Below are positions 35,567-45,109 of a stretch of DNA of 64,000 bases, in pieces; positions within the stretch are counted from its first letter, which is position 1, and each line of letters begins with the position of its first letter. The position numbers were made by a program, and so were the translations under genes. Where the stretch lies: positions 2,604,001 to 2,668,000 of the forward strand of contig NZ_CP108427.1 of assembly GCF_035982055.1 (NCBI RefSeq), given 5' to 3'. The DNA is from Streptomyces sp. NBC_01288 (GTDB lineage: Bacteria; Actinomycetota; Actinomycetes; Streptomycetales; Streptomycetaceae). Under the pieces are notes generated by a model. It saw only the letters and a list, made by a program, of their open reading frames with translations, made no database searches and had not been told where the DNA came from.

Positions 35567-37251
35567 CGGTCCTCCGTCAACTGTCGGGTGGGCGGGGAAG
35601 GTTGGAAGGCGGTGCCCTGTCGGGGGACGGACCCGGTCCCGTTCCGTGTGCCCGGCTCGGCCGGTACGTGGGGCAACGGTCCGGCGGGCATGTCGGCCTC
35701 GCCGCCCTCTCCCGCAGCGAGGTCGACGATGTCGATCACGTGGTCGGGTCCCGTGAACACCCCGTCGGGCGTGCGGACTTCAGCCGTCGAGCCGTCGCCG
35801 AGCACGGTCAGCCGGATCTCCATCGAGCCGTCCCCGCTGGTGGCCGTGGTGGTCGTCATGCCCGGCCGCCAGCCCGCGAGGGCGTCACCGAGCAGGCGCA
35901 GGAACAACTGGAAGGCGAGCGGGTCGAGTTCCCCCAGCCGGGAGAGTCGCACCGGCCCGCCTGTCACAAGACGGTCCCGCGCCTCTCTGGCCTGCCCCGC
36001 CTGCTGTGCGGCGATCTCGGCGAGCCTGCGCTTCGCCTCGCCCCGGTCCGCCACCCTGCGCGGCTTGCCGCGCCGTTCGTAACTGCCGGTGCGGCGCAGC
36101 TGAGGACTGATCCGCAGCGGTCGCGCCTCACCCCACGGGGTCGCGGCCGGCTCCGGCCCGGCCGCCCGTTCGGCGAGGATGTCGGCGTCGACGGTGAGGT
36201 GCCGGGAGGAGTACAGCCCGAACGCCACCCGCCACAGCCGGTGCCGCGTCTCGTCGTCCGGCGCCTGGGCGAACCAGCGCGCCAGCACCCGGAAGTCGGC
36301 CGAGCGATCGGAACGCCCGGCCCGCCGCTCGTTCAACTGCCGAACGACAGCGAGCAGTTGAGGAATCGACCCGAGCGCCCGCCCACGAAGCAGCCTGGCC
36401 TGCGACTCACGCCCCTCCGCCGACACGAACCACTGGGCGAGCCCGGACCACCGGCCGACCCACCTCTCGTACGCCACGGACTCCGCGTGCTCGGCGTCCT
36501 CGGGCGCGGCGTCGGCAGCCTCGCGGGCGGCGGCGAGTCGCAGCAGCGGCCCGACCCTGCCCTGTTCCTCCAACTCCCCGATCAGCAGGGCGATCCGGCC
36601 ACCGAGCGTGATGAGGTCCTGGATGAACCGCTCCAGGTACTGGATCAGCCGGTCCTTGTACGCGAGGAACGCCTCCACCTCGATGTCGTGCAGGTCGATG
36701 GTGCGCTGGAGCGACCCCATGAAGGCACGGGCGTTGTCGGCGAGGTCGGTGAAACGCGCCGTCAGGACAGCCAGGGCGAGGTACGCCTTGGCCGGGTCCG
36801 GCTCGTCCTCCGAAGCGATCACGAGCAGCGCCCGCAACTGCGTGACGATGTCGTGCAGGGCGACCGCCTGGAGCTCGCCCCGCCGCCCCAACACCTCGTC
36901 GTACGTCCCCAGCGCCGCCTCGGCCGCCTCGCCGGCCCGCGTGAGCTGGTAGATGAACCGCTTACGGTAGAAGTCCTCGACCGCCGTCACCCGCGCGGTG
37001 TCCGGATCGGCCCGCAGATTTCCCCAGTTGACCAGACTGTCCAGCGCCTTCACCACCGCCTCGACATCAGCCGGCCGACTCCCCGCGTCCAGCACGGCGT
37101 ACACGTCCTCCGGCCGCAGATGCACCGCGAACCGCTCCTTGGCGACGAGAAAGGCGTGCATCACCTGGCGGTAGAGGGCTGCGTTGGGGACGGTCAGGTG
37201 GGCGAAGGGGGCGTAGTCGACGGGGTCCGGGCCGGGAGTCTGGGCAGTCAT
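35563..37251 (-). CDS. jetA: Wadjet type II kleisin subunit JetA (TIGR02677/DUF2397)
   Basis: A 562-residue protein. It opens with YAPFAHLTVPNAALYRQVMHAFLVAKERFAVHLRPEDVYAVL, then LDSLVNWGNLRADPDTARVTAVEDFYRKRFIYQLTRAGEAAE, the DUF2397 winged-helix start. A helical region with LVIASEDEPDPAKAYLALAVLTARF and AFLAYKDRLIQYLERFIQDL follows. It serves as the kleisin bridging the two JetC heads. It is the first operon gene. ATG 37251 is used; GTG 37278 is possible. It is divergent from the TerY-like gene, 343 bases away. Confidence 0.88.
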   Translation of the reverse strand: MTAQTPGPDPVDYAPFAHLTVPNAALYRQVMHAFLVAKERFAVHLRPEDVYAVLDAGSRPADVEAVVKALDSLVNWGNLRADPDTARVTAVEDFYRKRFIYQLTRAGEAAEAALGTYDEVLGRRGELQAVALHDIVTQLRALLVIASEDEPDPAKAYLALAVLTARFTDLADNARAFMGSLQRTIDLHDIEVEAFLAYKDRLIQYLERFIQDLITLGGRIALLIGELEEQGRVGPLLRLAAAREAADAAPEDAEHAESVAYERWVGRWSGLAQWFVSAEGRESQARLLRGRALGSIPQLLAVVRQLNERRAGRSDRSADFRVLARWFAQAPDDETRHRLWRVAFGLYSSRHLTVDADILAERAAGPEPAATPWGEARPLRISPQLRRTGSYERRGKPRRVADRGEAKRRLAEIAAQQAGQAREARDRLVTGGPVRLSRLGELDPLAFQLFLRLLGDALAGWRPGMTTTTATSGDGSMEIRLTVLGDGSTAEVRTPDGVFTGPDHVIDIVDLAAGEGGEADMPAGPLPHVPAEPGTRNGTGSVPRQGTAFQPSPPTRQLTEDR

Positions 37252-37594
37252 CGTCGGTCCATCCTCCCCGACGGGCACCGCTCACCACGTGTGATGTCTG
37301 ATTTTCGCCCGTCCTGGCGAGGAGGAGAGAGCGTCGAGTCCACGGACCGCTTCAGCGCTGAAGCGCCATCAGCCGGAGGGCACCGACTTGACCTGCGTCC
37401 CTCAACAACCGCTGGCCGGAATTCGTCGGCGAGGTCACACAAGTGGCCGTCAGGCGACCGGAGTTAGGGCCTATCTCCTGCGACACTTGCGCCGGGACCG
37501 ATAGTCTGCCCCTGGTCACGGGGGCCAAGTCCGGCGAGTTGCTCATCAGCACCCGGCGAAGCCCTTCACAACAATGGGGGAAGGGGCCATCGGC
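37252..37594. promoter_or_regulatory. divergent intergenic region between Wadjet and TerY-P operons
   Basis: This 343-base gap must hold the promoters of both defence operons. No gene-like frame, strong palindrome or repeat was seen. TAGTCT near 37503 could be a -10 for the plus-strand operon, but no convincing -35 accompanies it. GGGGGAAGGGG sits just before the TerY-like start. Confidence 0.5.
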
Positions 37595-38431
37595 ATGCCC
37601 TACACAGCCGAGATCAGCCGCACCAGTCCGACCTGCTTCATCTTCCTGGTCGACCAGTCCACCTCCATGACCGATCCGATCGGTGGTGAGGACCCCAAGA
37701 AGAAGGCCGATGTGGTGGCCGACGCCATCAATCGGCTGCTGACCGAGCTGTCGGTCAAGTGCGCCAAAGAGGAAGGCGTACGCGACTATTTCCATATCGC
37801 GGTGATTGGTTACGGGGCCGCAGTGGGATCCGCTTTCCAGGGCGAACTCACCGGTCGCGACCTGGTGCCCTTGAGTGAGGTCGCCGACGCACCCGCGAGA
37901 ATCGAGACTCGGGCGAAGAAGGTTCCGGACGGCGCCGGCGGACTGGTCGAAACCACCGTGCAGTTCCCGCTCTGGATGGACCCTGTCGCGCAGGGCGGCA
38001 CCCCGATGAATCGTGCCCTGAAGTACGCCGAAACCCTGGTGGCCGGCTGGACCGAGCGCTTTCCCGGCAGCTTTCCGCCCATCGTCCTCAACCTGACCGA
38101 CGGAGAGTCGACCGACGGTGATCCGGCCGCGTCGGCGGCTGCGATCACCGCGCATGCGACGGCCGACGGCGCTGTACTTCTGTTCAACCTGCACGTCTCC
38201 GCGGCCGGCGGCGCTCCCAGCGCGTTCCCCGACTCGGACGCCGATCTGCCCGACGACTACGCCCGCGCACTGTTCGCCATGTCAAGTCCCCTGCCCACGC
38301 ACATGCGTTCCTACGCCGCTTCCCAGGGACAGCGCGTAAGTGAGAACACCCGCGGCTTCGTCTACAACGCCGACGTCACGTCCGTGGTCCAGTTCCTCGA
38401 CATCGGCACCCGCGCCACCGAACTCCGGTGA
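37595..38431 (+). CDS. TerY-like von Willebrand factor A domain protein
   Basis: A 278-residue, nearly single-domain vWA protein. The MIDAS metal site is complete: D20-x-S22-x-S24 in FLVDQSTSM, the Thr in QGGTPMN (T136) and the Asp in LNLTDGEST (D169). The family includes TerY and E. coli YegL. It is followed by PP2C (4-base overlap) and kinase genes, exactly the TerY-P triad layout, in which the vWA protein is thought to be the scaffold or target regulated by phosphorylation. ATG 37595 with AAGGGG upstream is preferred over 37574. Confidence 0.85.
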   Translation: MPYTAEISRTSPTCFIFLVDQSTSMTDPIGGEDPKKKADVVADAINRLLTELSVKCAKEEGVRDYFHIAVIGYGAAVGSAFQGELTGRDLVPLSEVADAPARIETRAKKVPDGAGGLVETTVQFPLWMDPVAQGGTPMNRALKYAETLVAGWTERFPGSFPPIVLNLTDGESTDGDPAASAAAITAHATADGAVLLFNLHVSAAGGAPSAFPDSDADLPDDYARALFAMSSPLPTHMRSYAASQGQRVSENTRGFVYNADVTSVVQFLDIGTRATELR

Positions 38432-39249
38432 CTTCGAGCGGCCTTTACGTCACTCGGCTTCTCACGCCCAAGACCGGCAGCACCGAAGCCGAGTGCGAGG
38501 ACGCTGCCCACGTCGTCCCCTCTGTGCCCTTCGACGAACTGGTGACTTCCCCGCTGGCCGTGGGCATGTCCGACGGGGCGACAGAAAGCGTCCTGGCCAA
38601 GGACTGGGCTCACATGCTGGCCCGGTCCGCCGCCCAGAACGCCTGGGAGAACGAACAGGTCTTCCGCGATGGGCCTTCTTTCGAATCGTTCACCCAGACC
38701 ACGGTCTCGTGCTGGGAACCATGGCTGGAAACGTACACCGCGGCACGCGCAGCGCAGGGCAATCCCTTGAAGTGGTACGAGCAGACGAAACTGACAGCCG
38801 GAGCTTCCGCCACCTTGCTGATGCTGCGTATGGACCCGATATCCGGCGGCAACTGGCGTTGGCTATGTGCGGCGTTGGGCGACAGCTGCCTCTTTCACAT
38901 TCGTGACGGGAAGGTACTCAGGTCCTTCCCCGTGGAGAACGCGGACGAGTTCGGCGTCACTCCGAATCTGTTCAACAGCCTCAATCGTGACAGCTCGCTG
39001 CTCGCGGCCCGAACCCTGTTCGCCGAAGGCAGCTGTGAGGCCGGGGACCGCCTGCTTCTCATGACCGACGCGCTCGCCCACTGGTTCCTCTCCGCCACGG
39101 ATCACGCGCGTGTTCTGGGTGAGTTGTCCGACTTCGCCGGCCCCCACGACGGGCCTCGTTTCTCGGACTGGCTCCGGGGACTTCGCGCGGAGGGCGCCCT
39201 CCACAACGACGACGTGGCCGTCGTGCGCATTGACGTCGAAGGGCAGTGA
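38428..39249 (+). CDS. PP2C-family protein phosphatase of the TerY-P triad
   Basis: A 273-residue PP2C phosphatase. Metal-binding acids are visible: E24-D25 in AECEDAAH, D49-G50 in AVGMSDGATES, D152 in ALGDSCLF, an Asp in LLLMTDALAHWF, and the terminal HNDDVAVVRID. It should remove phosphate from Ser/Thr residues placed by the kinase encoded next. It corresponds to E. coli YegK. It starts at GTG 38428, overlapping the vWA stop codon, and ends 3 bases before the kinase start. Confidence 0.85.
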   Translation: MTSSGLYVTRLLTPKTGSTEAECEDAAHVVPSVPFDELVTSPLAVGMSDGATESVLAKDWAHMLARSAAQNAWENEQVFRDGPSFESFTQTTVSCWEPWLETYTAARAAQGNPLKWYEQTKLTAGASATLLMLRMDPISGGNWRWLCAALGDSCLFHIRDGKVLRSFPVENADEFGVTPNLFNSLNRDSSLLAARTLFAEGSCEAGDRLLLMTDALAHWFLSATDHARVLGELSDFAGPHDGPRFSDWLRGLRAEGALHNDDVAVVRIDVEGQ

Positions 39250-39252
39250 GGC

Positions 39253-41424
39253 ATGAGCACCGCGCAAGGGCCGCTGCCCTTTCCTTCGGGCCGGGAGTAC
39301 CAGGAAGCTCTGCAGAACACCACGGTGTGCTTTCTGGATCGCGACCTTCGCGGAGCCCTGCCACAGACCAACAAGCTCGGCCTCCCCCGCCCCATTTCCG
39401 GGCAGTTCGCGAGCGTCTTCTCGCTGACGAACGCCCTCGGCCGTCGCTACGCTCTGAAGTGCTTCACCTCCCATGTGCGTGATCAGCAGGACCGTTACGA
39501 GGCGATCAGCGACAAGCTGTCCGTCATCGCTCCGCACTCGCTCTCGCAGCCATGGCGGATCGGATTCGAGTACGTTCCGGACGGCATTCTCGTCAACGGG
39601 TCACGCTTCCCGGTCCTGAAGATGGACTGGGTGGAGGCCGTGACGCTCTCCAACTGGCTCGACCATCACTACGCGGACAGCGCGGCGGTGCGGGCGCTCG
39701 CCGAGCGGTTCGCCGAACTCACCACGGATCTCGCCAGACACGACATCGCGCACGGCGATCTGCAGCACGGAAATCTGCTCGTCGCTCGGGACGGCACCTT
39801 CCGACTGGTCGACTACGACGGAATGTTCGTTCCGGCCCTGCGCGGACGTCACAGCACGGAGCGTGGACACCGCAACTACCAGTCCCCGGCCCGGGGCGAC
39901 GACGACTTCGACGGCACACTCGACCACTTCTCGAACTGGGTCATCTATCTGGCGCTGCGTGCTGTCGCCGCCGACCCCTCCCTCTGGACACGTCTCCACG
40001 AGCCGGACGGCGAGTATCTCCTGCTGGCGGAGGACGACTTCAAGAACCCTGCCGGATCCGTCCGCCTCAGCACCCTGCTCAGCCACACCGACAGCACCGT
40101 GCGTGACCTGGCAGAGCAGATCAAAGTTCTGTCCTGGCAGCCGTTGCCGCACGTCCCACGACTCTCGGTCACGGCGGCCACCACGACGGGGGCACACGTC
40201 CCGGGCCCCCGCACGGCTGGTGCGGGACGCCGGCCCGACTGGCTCGACGGCCATGTCACCGCCACCACAGCTCCAGGCCCGGTCACGTCTGTGCCGTCCC
40301 CCGGCTCGCTTCCGCGCAGGTACACCCACCGCCGTATGGCTGACGTACTGCTCGGACTCCTGCTGCCGTTGGCTGTGCTCGCCCCGGCCGCCCTCGCTCT
40401 GGTCGAGCTCGTCTCTCCCCTCGCCACGGCGGTGACCTACGGCGGAACGCTGGGCGTCACAGCGCTCACCACCCGCAGGACCCGTGGCACACGTCAGGAG
40501 ACCAGGGCTGTGCGCACCCACCTGAGTCAGCTCCGGGAGAAGCGGCATGCCACGCTCGGGCCTGTCCGGACAGCTGATCAACTGCGGCGAGAACAGCAGG
40601 AGTTCGACGCGTCGGAGGCCGACCGCAAGAGTCAGCTCACGGCCGCCCAGACAAAGCTGGAGCGCGCCCAGCAGAAGGCCGTCAAAACGGCGGAGAAGAA
40701 GAAGGTCCAGGACCAGCAGGCCATCGACAGAGAGATCGCCTCCCTCGCAGGGCAGCGCCGCACGGGTCTGGACCGGGCCTTGGCGAACCACCGCAAGGAG
40801 TTCATCGACGGCGAACTGCGCAAGGCCCGTCTGCACGAGAAGGAGCTGACCGGCATCGGGCGGTCACTCGTCCAGGCCCTCGCCGCGCAAGGAGTCCGGA
40901 CGGCCGCGGACTTCACGGGCATCACCCTGGTCAGTGCAGGTGGTCGGTACAACAACGTCACAGGGCTGATCAACGCGGCCGACGGACGCAGACTCGACAT
41001 CAAAGGCATCGGTGAGAACCGCGCCAGGACTCTGGAGGCGTGGCGCCTACGACAGCACGCACGTGCCTCCTCCCGCGCACCGTCGAGCCTGCCCACGGCC
41101 AGGCGCCAGTCCATCGAGGCCGACTTCACGCGGCGTCAGTCAGACCTGTCACGTCGGCGTCTGGAGGCGGAGACGACAGCCAGGACGGCGCGCGAGCACG
41201 CGGACAGGAAACTGAGGTCGGAGCTCGCCCGGCTCACCGGCGAAGACCAACTCGCGGCCAGGCACGCCTCTCAGCAGCGTCAGCAGTTCGCCCAACGAGC
41301 CCGACAACTCGGCGATCCACACGCCCGGTTGGCGGCGGTGGAGGCCGAGATCGCGGCGGCCAGACGGTCGGCGCGGGCACTGTCCTCGCTCCGGTATCTG
41401 CGCTTCGCCCTCACCGGCCGCTGA
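39253..41424 (+). CDS. protein kinase with transmembrane, coiled-coil and HhH regions (YegI-like)
   Basis: A 723-residue protein. Residues 45-300 form a protein-kinase-like domain with invariant Lys K69 (RRYALKCF), catalytic loop AHGDLQHGNLLV (D169, N174) and metal Asp in RLVDYDGMFVP (D187). A hydrophobic segment lies at about residues 361-405. It is followed by a long basic/acidic coiled coil (about 410-520) and helix-hairpin-helix motifs (GIGRSLVQALAAQGV, IKGIGENRARTLEAW, about 533-595) that may touch DNA. The layout matches E. coli YegI and the kinase of the TerY-P triad. It ends inside the 3' end of the convergent caspase-helicase gene, overlapping 14 bases. Confidence 0.85.
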   Translation: MSTAQGPLPFPSGREYQEALQNTTVCFLDRDLRGALPQTNKLGLPRPISGQFASVFSLTNALGRRYALKCFTSHVRDQQDRYEAISDKLSVIAPHSLSQPWRIGFEYVPDGILVNGSRFPVLKMDWVEAVTLSNWLDHHYADSAAVRALAERFAELTTDLARHDIAHGDLQHGNLLVARDGTFRLVDYDGMFVPALRGRHSTERGHRNYQSPARGDDDFDGTLDHFSNWVIYLALRAVAADPSLWTRLHEPDGEYLLLAEDDFKNPAGSVRLSTLLSHTDSTVRDLAEQIKVLSWQPLPHVPRLSVTAATTTGAHVPGPRTAGAGRRPDWLDGHVTATTAPGPVTSVPSPGSLPRRYTHRRMADVLLGLLLPLAVLAPAALALVELVSPLATAVTYGGTLGVTALTTRRTRGTRQETRAVRTHLSQLREKRHATLGPVRTADQLRREQQEFDASEADRKSQLTAAQTKLERAQQKAVKTAEKKKVQDQQAIDREIASLAGQRRTGLDRALANHRKEFIDGELRKARLHEKELTGIGRSLVQALAAQGVRTAADFTGITLVSAGGRYNNVTGLINAADGRRLDIKGIGENRARTLEAWRLRQHARASSRAPSSLPTARRQSIEADFTRRQSDLSRRRLEAETTARTAREHADRKLRSELARLTGEDQLAARHASQQRQQFAQRARQLGDPHARLAAVEAEIAAARRSARALSSLRYLRFALTGR

Positions 41425-44400
41425 GCCGCCCCGTCACTCTCTCCGCTCGGCCAGCCCACACATGCCAGGCAGGCAGCCGTACACCGTTCGGCAGGAGCGC
41501 GGCGTGGCTGAGGGCGAGCCTCAGGTGTCGTGCGTCCTCCATGTCCACGGACGCCCCGTAGTCCAACTGGACCTGGGCCGCGTCCGTACCCCGGCGGACG
41601 TCGAAGTCGTAGGGATAGCCGTCGGCCGTGACGTTTCTGTCGAGCAGGATTCCGGAGATCTCGTCCGTCAGCAGGAGTTGAAGCCGGTCGCCGACCAGCT
41701 CATGGTCCTGTCCGGGTTCCGCACCGGGCGGAGTCGGCGCGGCCTTGGCCTCAGCCACGTCCAGCAGTGCGTGCGGCATCCCCGCGCGGACCGACCAGAA
41801 ATCACGGTCGCCGAGCACGATGAGATGCGAACGAGCCCGAGTGATGGCCACATTCCACAGGTTCACCTCGCGGCAGAGCCAGTTGACCGCGCTGGGGCGC
41901 ATCCTCGCGCCCGCGACGAGTGACAACAGGATCACGTCCTGTTGTCCTCCCTGGAAGGTGTGCACCGTACCGACCCGTACGCGCGACTCGTGCTCCCAGC
42001 GCTTGGCGATCAGGTCCTTCTGGGCCCGGAAGGGGGTGACGACCCCTACCGTCGAGCCCTGAGGCAGGCGCTTGAGCAGTCGCTCCACCGAAAGGTGGAC
42101 ACGATCCGCCTCCTCCTCGTTCGTCCACGAGCCATTGGCACCTCTGCGCGCCGTTCCCACCACATCGAGCCACTGAACCGCGTCGACGCCTTCAAGGCGT
42201 CGCAACGACCGGGGTTCGGTGAGAACGGTCAGCCGGTCCCCGTAGCAATGCCGGTTGGAGATACCGGCGATGTCCGGGTGACAGCGGAAGTGCTCGTCCA
42301 GCAGCAGGGTTTTCCCGGCCGCGTGGGCTGCCGCGTGGAACGAGGAGTAACGACGGTGCTCAAGCCGGTGCTCATCGAGCCAGCTCGCCCGCAGCCCCGC
42401 CCCGCGGTGCGCCTCGGCCTCCTGCCGGGGCTGAAGTGTGGTGATGTGCTGCAACTGCATGGGGTCACCGATCACGAGGGCCCGCCGTGCGCGGAAGAGC
42501 AGAGGCAGCACGTCCGGCGTGGAGCACTGGCTCGCCTCGTCGACGATGACCAGGTCGAAGAGAGCGGCCCGGTCCCGGAACCGCCGTGGGGACCTCGCGG
42601 TGACGGCCCAGCCGGACACCTGCGGCAGGATCCGCTCCAAGGACGACCACTGCCGCGGCGACCGCGATTTCACGGCTTCGATGCGGTCATGGATGGCCGC
42701 ACGCGCGGTCGTCGCCTGCTCCGCCACCGACGCCTGCAACAGTGCTGCGGCCGTCTCCCGGACCCGTCGGTCGGTCTCCCGGAGCATCGTCAGGAGTTGC
42801 GTGTCGTCCGCCACCGCGTCGGCTTCGGTGCCTTTCCGCCGCCAGACGGCCTCGGCTTCCGCGAAGTTCACCAGGCCGGCGAACTCCCCACGGCCCACGG
42901 CCTGTACGGACAGCGGGGCGAGAGAGCGCACACACCGGCTGCGCAGCCATCCGCCGAAGACACCCAGGCGCACTGCCATGTGCGCCCGGCGCAGCCACCG
43001 GCCGAGGGAGACATCGTCCCCCAGAGCCGTGGCGAGCGTCCCAGGGTCACCATGGTGTTGTTCGGCATAGGAGAAACGCAGTCGGCCGAGGTCTGCCAAC
43101 TCCCGCTCCCTCCGGGCGATCTCCGCGAGTCGGCGGCGCAGCGCCTCTTGCTCCCGGAGGTGGTTCCGTAGTTCGCCCCGGTGCGTCTGGGACGACTGGT
43201 GGGGCCGGACGCTGCGGGTCAGCTGTTCCAGCGTCCGCGACTCCTGCTCGACGGCTGTCTGGTTTCCCGTACGTACGAGGAGGCCCGGAGCCAGGGCTTC
43301 GCAGCGCTCCCAGACCTCGTCCACCGCCTTGTTGTTGGTCGACGCGACGAGCACGGTCTGGCCGGCCGCTCTGGCCGTGGCGACCGCGTTGACGATGAGC
43401 TGGCTCTTTCCGGTCCCGGGCGGTCCGGTGGCGACGGTGAGCCTGCGGACCATGGCGGCGCGGATGACCGCTTCCTGCCCTTCGTTGAGTTCCAGGGGGG
43501 CGACGACCTGCACGTCCTGCTCGGCGCTCTCGTCCACTCCTGGGTCCGCACGCCCGGTGAATGCCCCGAGCGCGGTGCCGGCGAACTGCCCGACGCTCTT
43601 CTGCAGAGTTCTGTAGTCCTTCATCAGTTGTGCGGTGGCCGCCGAGTCCGACCGCGCGGCGAAGACGATCGCGACATTGCGAGCGCCTTCGTGCGCCGCG
43701 TACAGGGAACTGCCGTCGCCGAGCGATCCCGGATCGAGGTGCTCCGTGTCGGGGAGCCCCAACTCCTGCATCAGGCTGCGCAGATCGCGGACCATGTCCT
43801 CCCGGAAGCCCGGCCGCCAGTTGGGCTGGTAAGCGGCGAGCAGTTCATTGCCTTCGTCCTTGCCCAACCGGTCGAGCACGAGTTTGGGATGCAGGACGAT
43901 CGGTCCTGTGGGTGTCACCACACCGCGTCCCTGCGGATCGCGTTCGACCTCGATCTGGCGCATGGCGAGCGGGGCGCACACCTGTCGCTTGCCGTCGTAG
44001 AGGACGGCGACGGGGTATCCGTACCAGAGGTCGGTGCCGTCCGTGTGGGCACGCTCGGCGAGATCCGCGACGCGATCCGGTGCTTGCACCGTGGCCTCCG
44101 TGCCGGAGAGCAGGACTTCCTCCCCCGCCGGCCAGACCACACGCGGCGGATCGCTGCCCATCAACGGCAGCAGTTCGTCGGTGGAGTTCTCCGCTTCAAG
44201 ACAGTGCTGGTAGTACGTCAGCAGCCCTGCCCAGTCGGTGTCGGTGAAGGCGGAGTCGTCGAACATCGCCGGGGTGGCCTTGGCCGGTGCCGGTGTCATC
44301 CCTCCGGTGCCGTCGGTGACCGCGCTGAGCCCGGCGGGCAGCGGCTTGAGGGCGGGGATCTGACGGCCGGCGGAGGCAACGGCGAGATAGATGTCGCCGG

Positions 44401-45109
44401 TCACCTGAAGACTGGACTGGGTCGGTGTCTGCCGGCGTCCGTCGGGTGCTTTCCGTAGGTCACGACCGATGTACCGGAACAGGTCGTTCGCCGAGACCTT
44501 CCCGTCACCGTCCAGGTCCGCCTGTCCCGAGTGCAGGCCTTCGACGACGGCTCTGGTGAACTGCGAGGGCTGGTCCGCATCGGTGGTGAAGGCCTGCTCC
44601 CAGTGCTGCGACGCGGTGATGACGTACACGCCGCTGGCCTCGACCACAGGTGAGGTGTCCGAGTGTGAGGCCCCCTTGCTGCGGAAGCCCTGCACCGCGC
44701 TGCCGCTGAAACAGCAGTCGAGCAGCAGGACCTTGCGCCGAGCGGCGCACTTCTCCAACTGGTCGGTCACGTACGAGGCTTCGAGCGCGGTCTGCTGCAA
44801 CCGGTCCGCCTCGGTGTCCGTGGTGACGTAATAGAGCTGACCGTCCTCACGGTCGTACGCGCCATGGCCACTGAGATAGAGCACAACCAGTTCGTCCGGC
44901 TCACGGTCCCCCAGAAACCGTTCGACGGCCTGCTTGATCGCCGCCTTCGAGGAGTCCTCGACCCGAACACACTTCTCGTACCGGCCGACCGCCGGCATCT
45001 CCAGCACTTGGCTCAGGTAGTGAACGTCCGCACGCACGGAAGGCAAGGCCGGAAAGGCGGCGTCGTCATAGGTGGCGGTGCCCACGAGTAAGGCATGGTT
45101 ACGGCTCAT
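41411..45109 (-). CDS. caspase-like protease fused to SF1 (UPF1/DNA2-like) helicase
   Basis: A 1232-residue two-module protein. Residues 1-245 are a peptidase C14 (caspase/metacaspase-like) domain with H82 in LYLSGHGAYD and the catalytic Cys in LLLDCCFSG (C133). It also has an EF-hand-like loop DLDGDGKVSANDL (198-210). Residues about 540-1115 are a superfamily 1 helicase of the UPF1 type. Walker A is TGPPGTGKS (561-569), motif II VIVDEASQ (854-861), then GDPMQLQHIT, TPFRAQ, GTVHTFQGGQQDVI and NVAITRARSHL. Residues 1120-1232 form an unassigned C-terminal domain. The likely logic is that the helicase senses abnormal nucleic acid and unleashes the protease, killing or arresting the cell. Its start overlaps the EACC1 stop by 4 bases. 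Confidence 0.9.
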   Translation of the reverse strand: MSRNHALLVGTATYDDAAFPALPSVRADVHYLSQVLEMPAVGRYEKCVRVEDSSKAAIKQAVERFLGDREPDELVVLYLSGHGAYDREDGQLYYVTTDTEADRLQQTALEASYVTDQLEKCAARRKVLLLDCCFSGSAVQGFRSKGASHSDTSPVVEASGVYVITASQHWEQAFTTDADQPSQFTRAVVEGLHSGQADLDGDGKVSANDLFRYIGRDLRKAPDGRRQTPTQSSLQVTGDIYLAVASAGRQIPALKPLPAGLSAVTDGTGGMTPAPAKATPAMFDDSAFTDTDWAGLLTYYQHCLEAENSTDELLPLMGSDPPRVVWPAGEEVLLSGTEATVQAPDRVADLAERAHTDGTDLWYGYPVAVLYDGKRQVCAPLAMRQIEVERDPQGRGVVTPTGPIVLHPKLVLDRLGKDEGNELLAAYQPNWRPGFREDMVRDLRSLMQELGLPDTEHLDPGSLGDGSSLYAAHEGARNVAIVFAARSDSAATAQLMKDYRTLQKSVGQFAGTALGAFTGRADPGVDESAEQDVQVVAPLELNEGQEAVIRAAMVRRLTVATGPPGTGKSQLIVNAVATARAAGQTVLVASTNNKAVDEVWERCEALAPGLLVRTGNQTAVEQESRTLEQLTRSVRPHQSSQTHRGELRNHLREQEALRRRLAEIARRERELADLGRLRFSYAEQHHGDPGTLATALGDDVSLGRWLRRAHMAVRLGVFGGWLRSRCVRSLAPLSVQAVGRGEFAGLVNFAEAEAVWRRKGTEADAVADDTQLLTMLRETDRRVRETAAALLQASVAEQATTARAAIHDRIEAVKSRSPRQWSSLERILPQVSGWAVTARSPRRFRDRAALFDLVIVDEASQCSTPDVLPLLFRARRALVIGDPMQLQHITTLQPRQEAEAHRGAGLRASWLDEHRLEHRRYSSFHAAAHAAGKTLLLDEHFRCHPDIAGISNRHCYGDRLTVLTEPRSLRRLEGVDAVQWLDVVGTARRGANGSWTNEEEADRVHLSVERLLKRLPQGSTVGVVTPFRAQKDLIAKRWEHESRVRVGTVHTFQGGQQDVILLSLVAGARMRPSAVNWLCREVNLWNVAITRARSHLIVLGDRDFWSVRAGMPHALLDVAEAKAAPTPPGAEPGQDHELVGDRLQLLLTDEISGILLDRNVTADGYPYDFDVRRGTDAAQVQLDYGASVDMEDARHLRLALSHAALLPNGVRLPAWHVWAGRAERVTGRLSGR

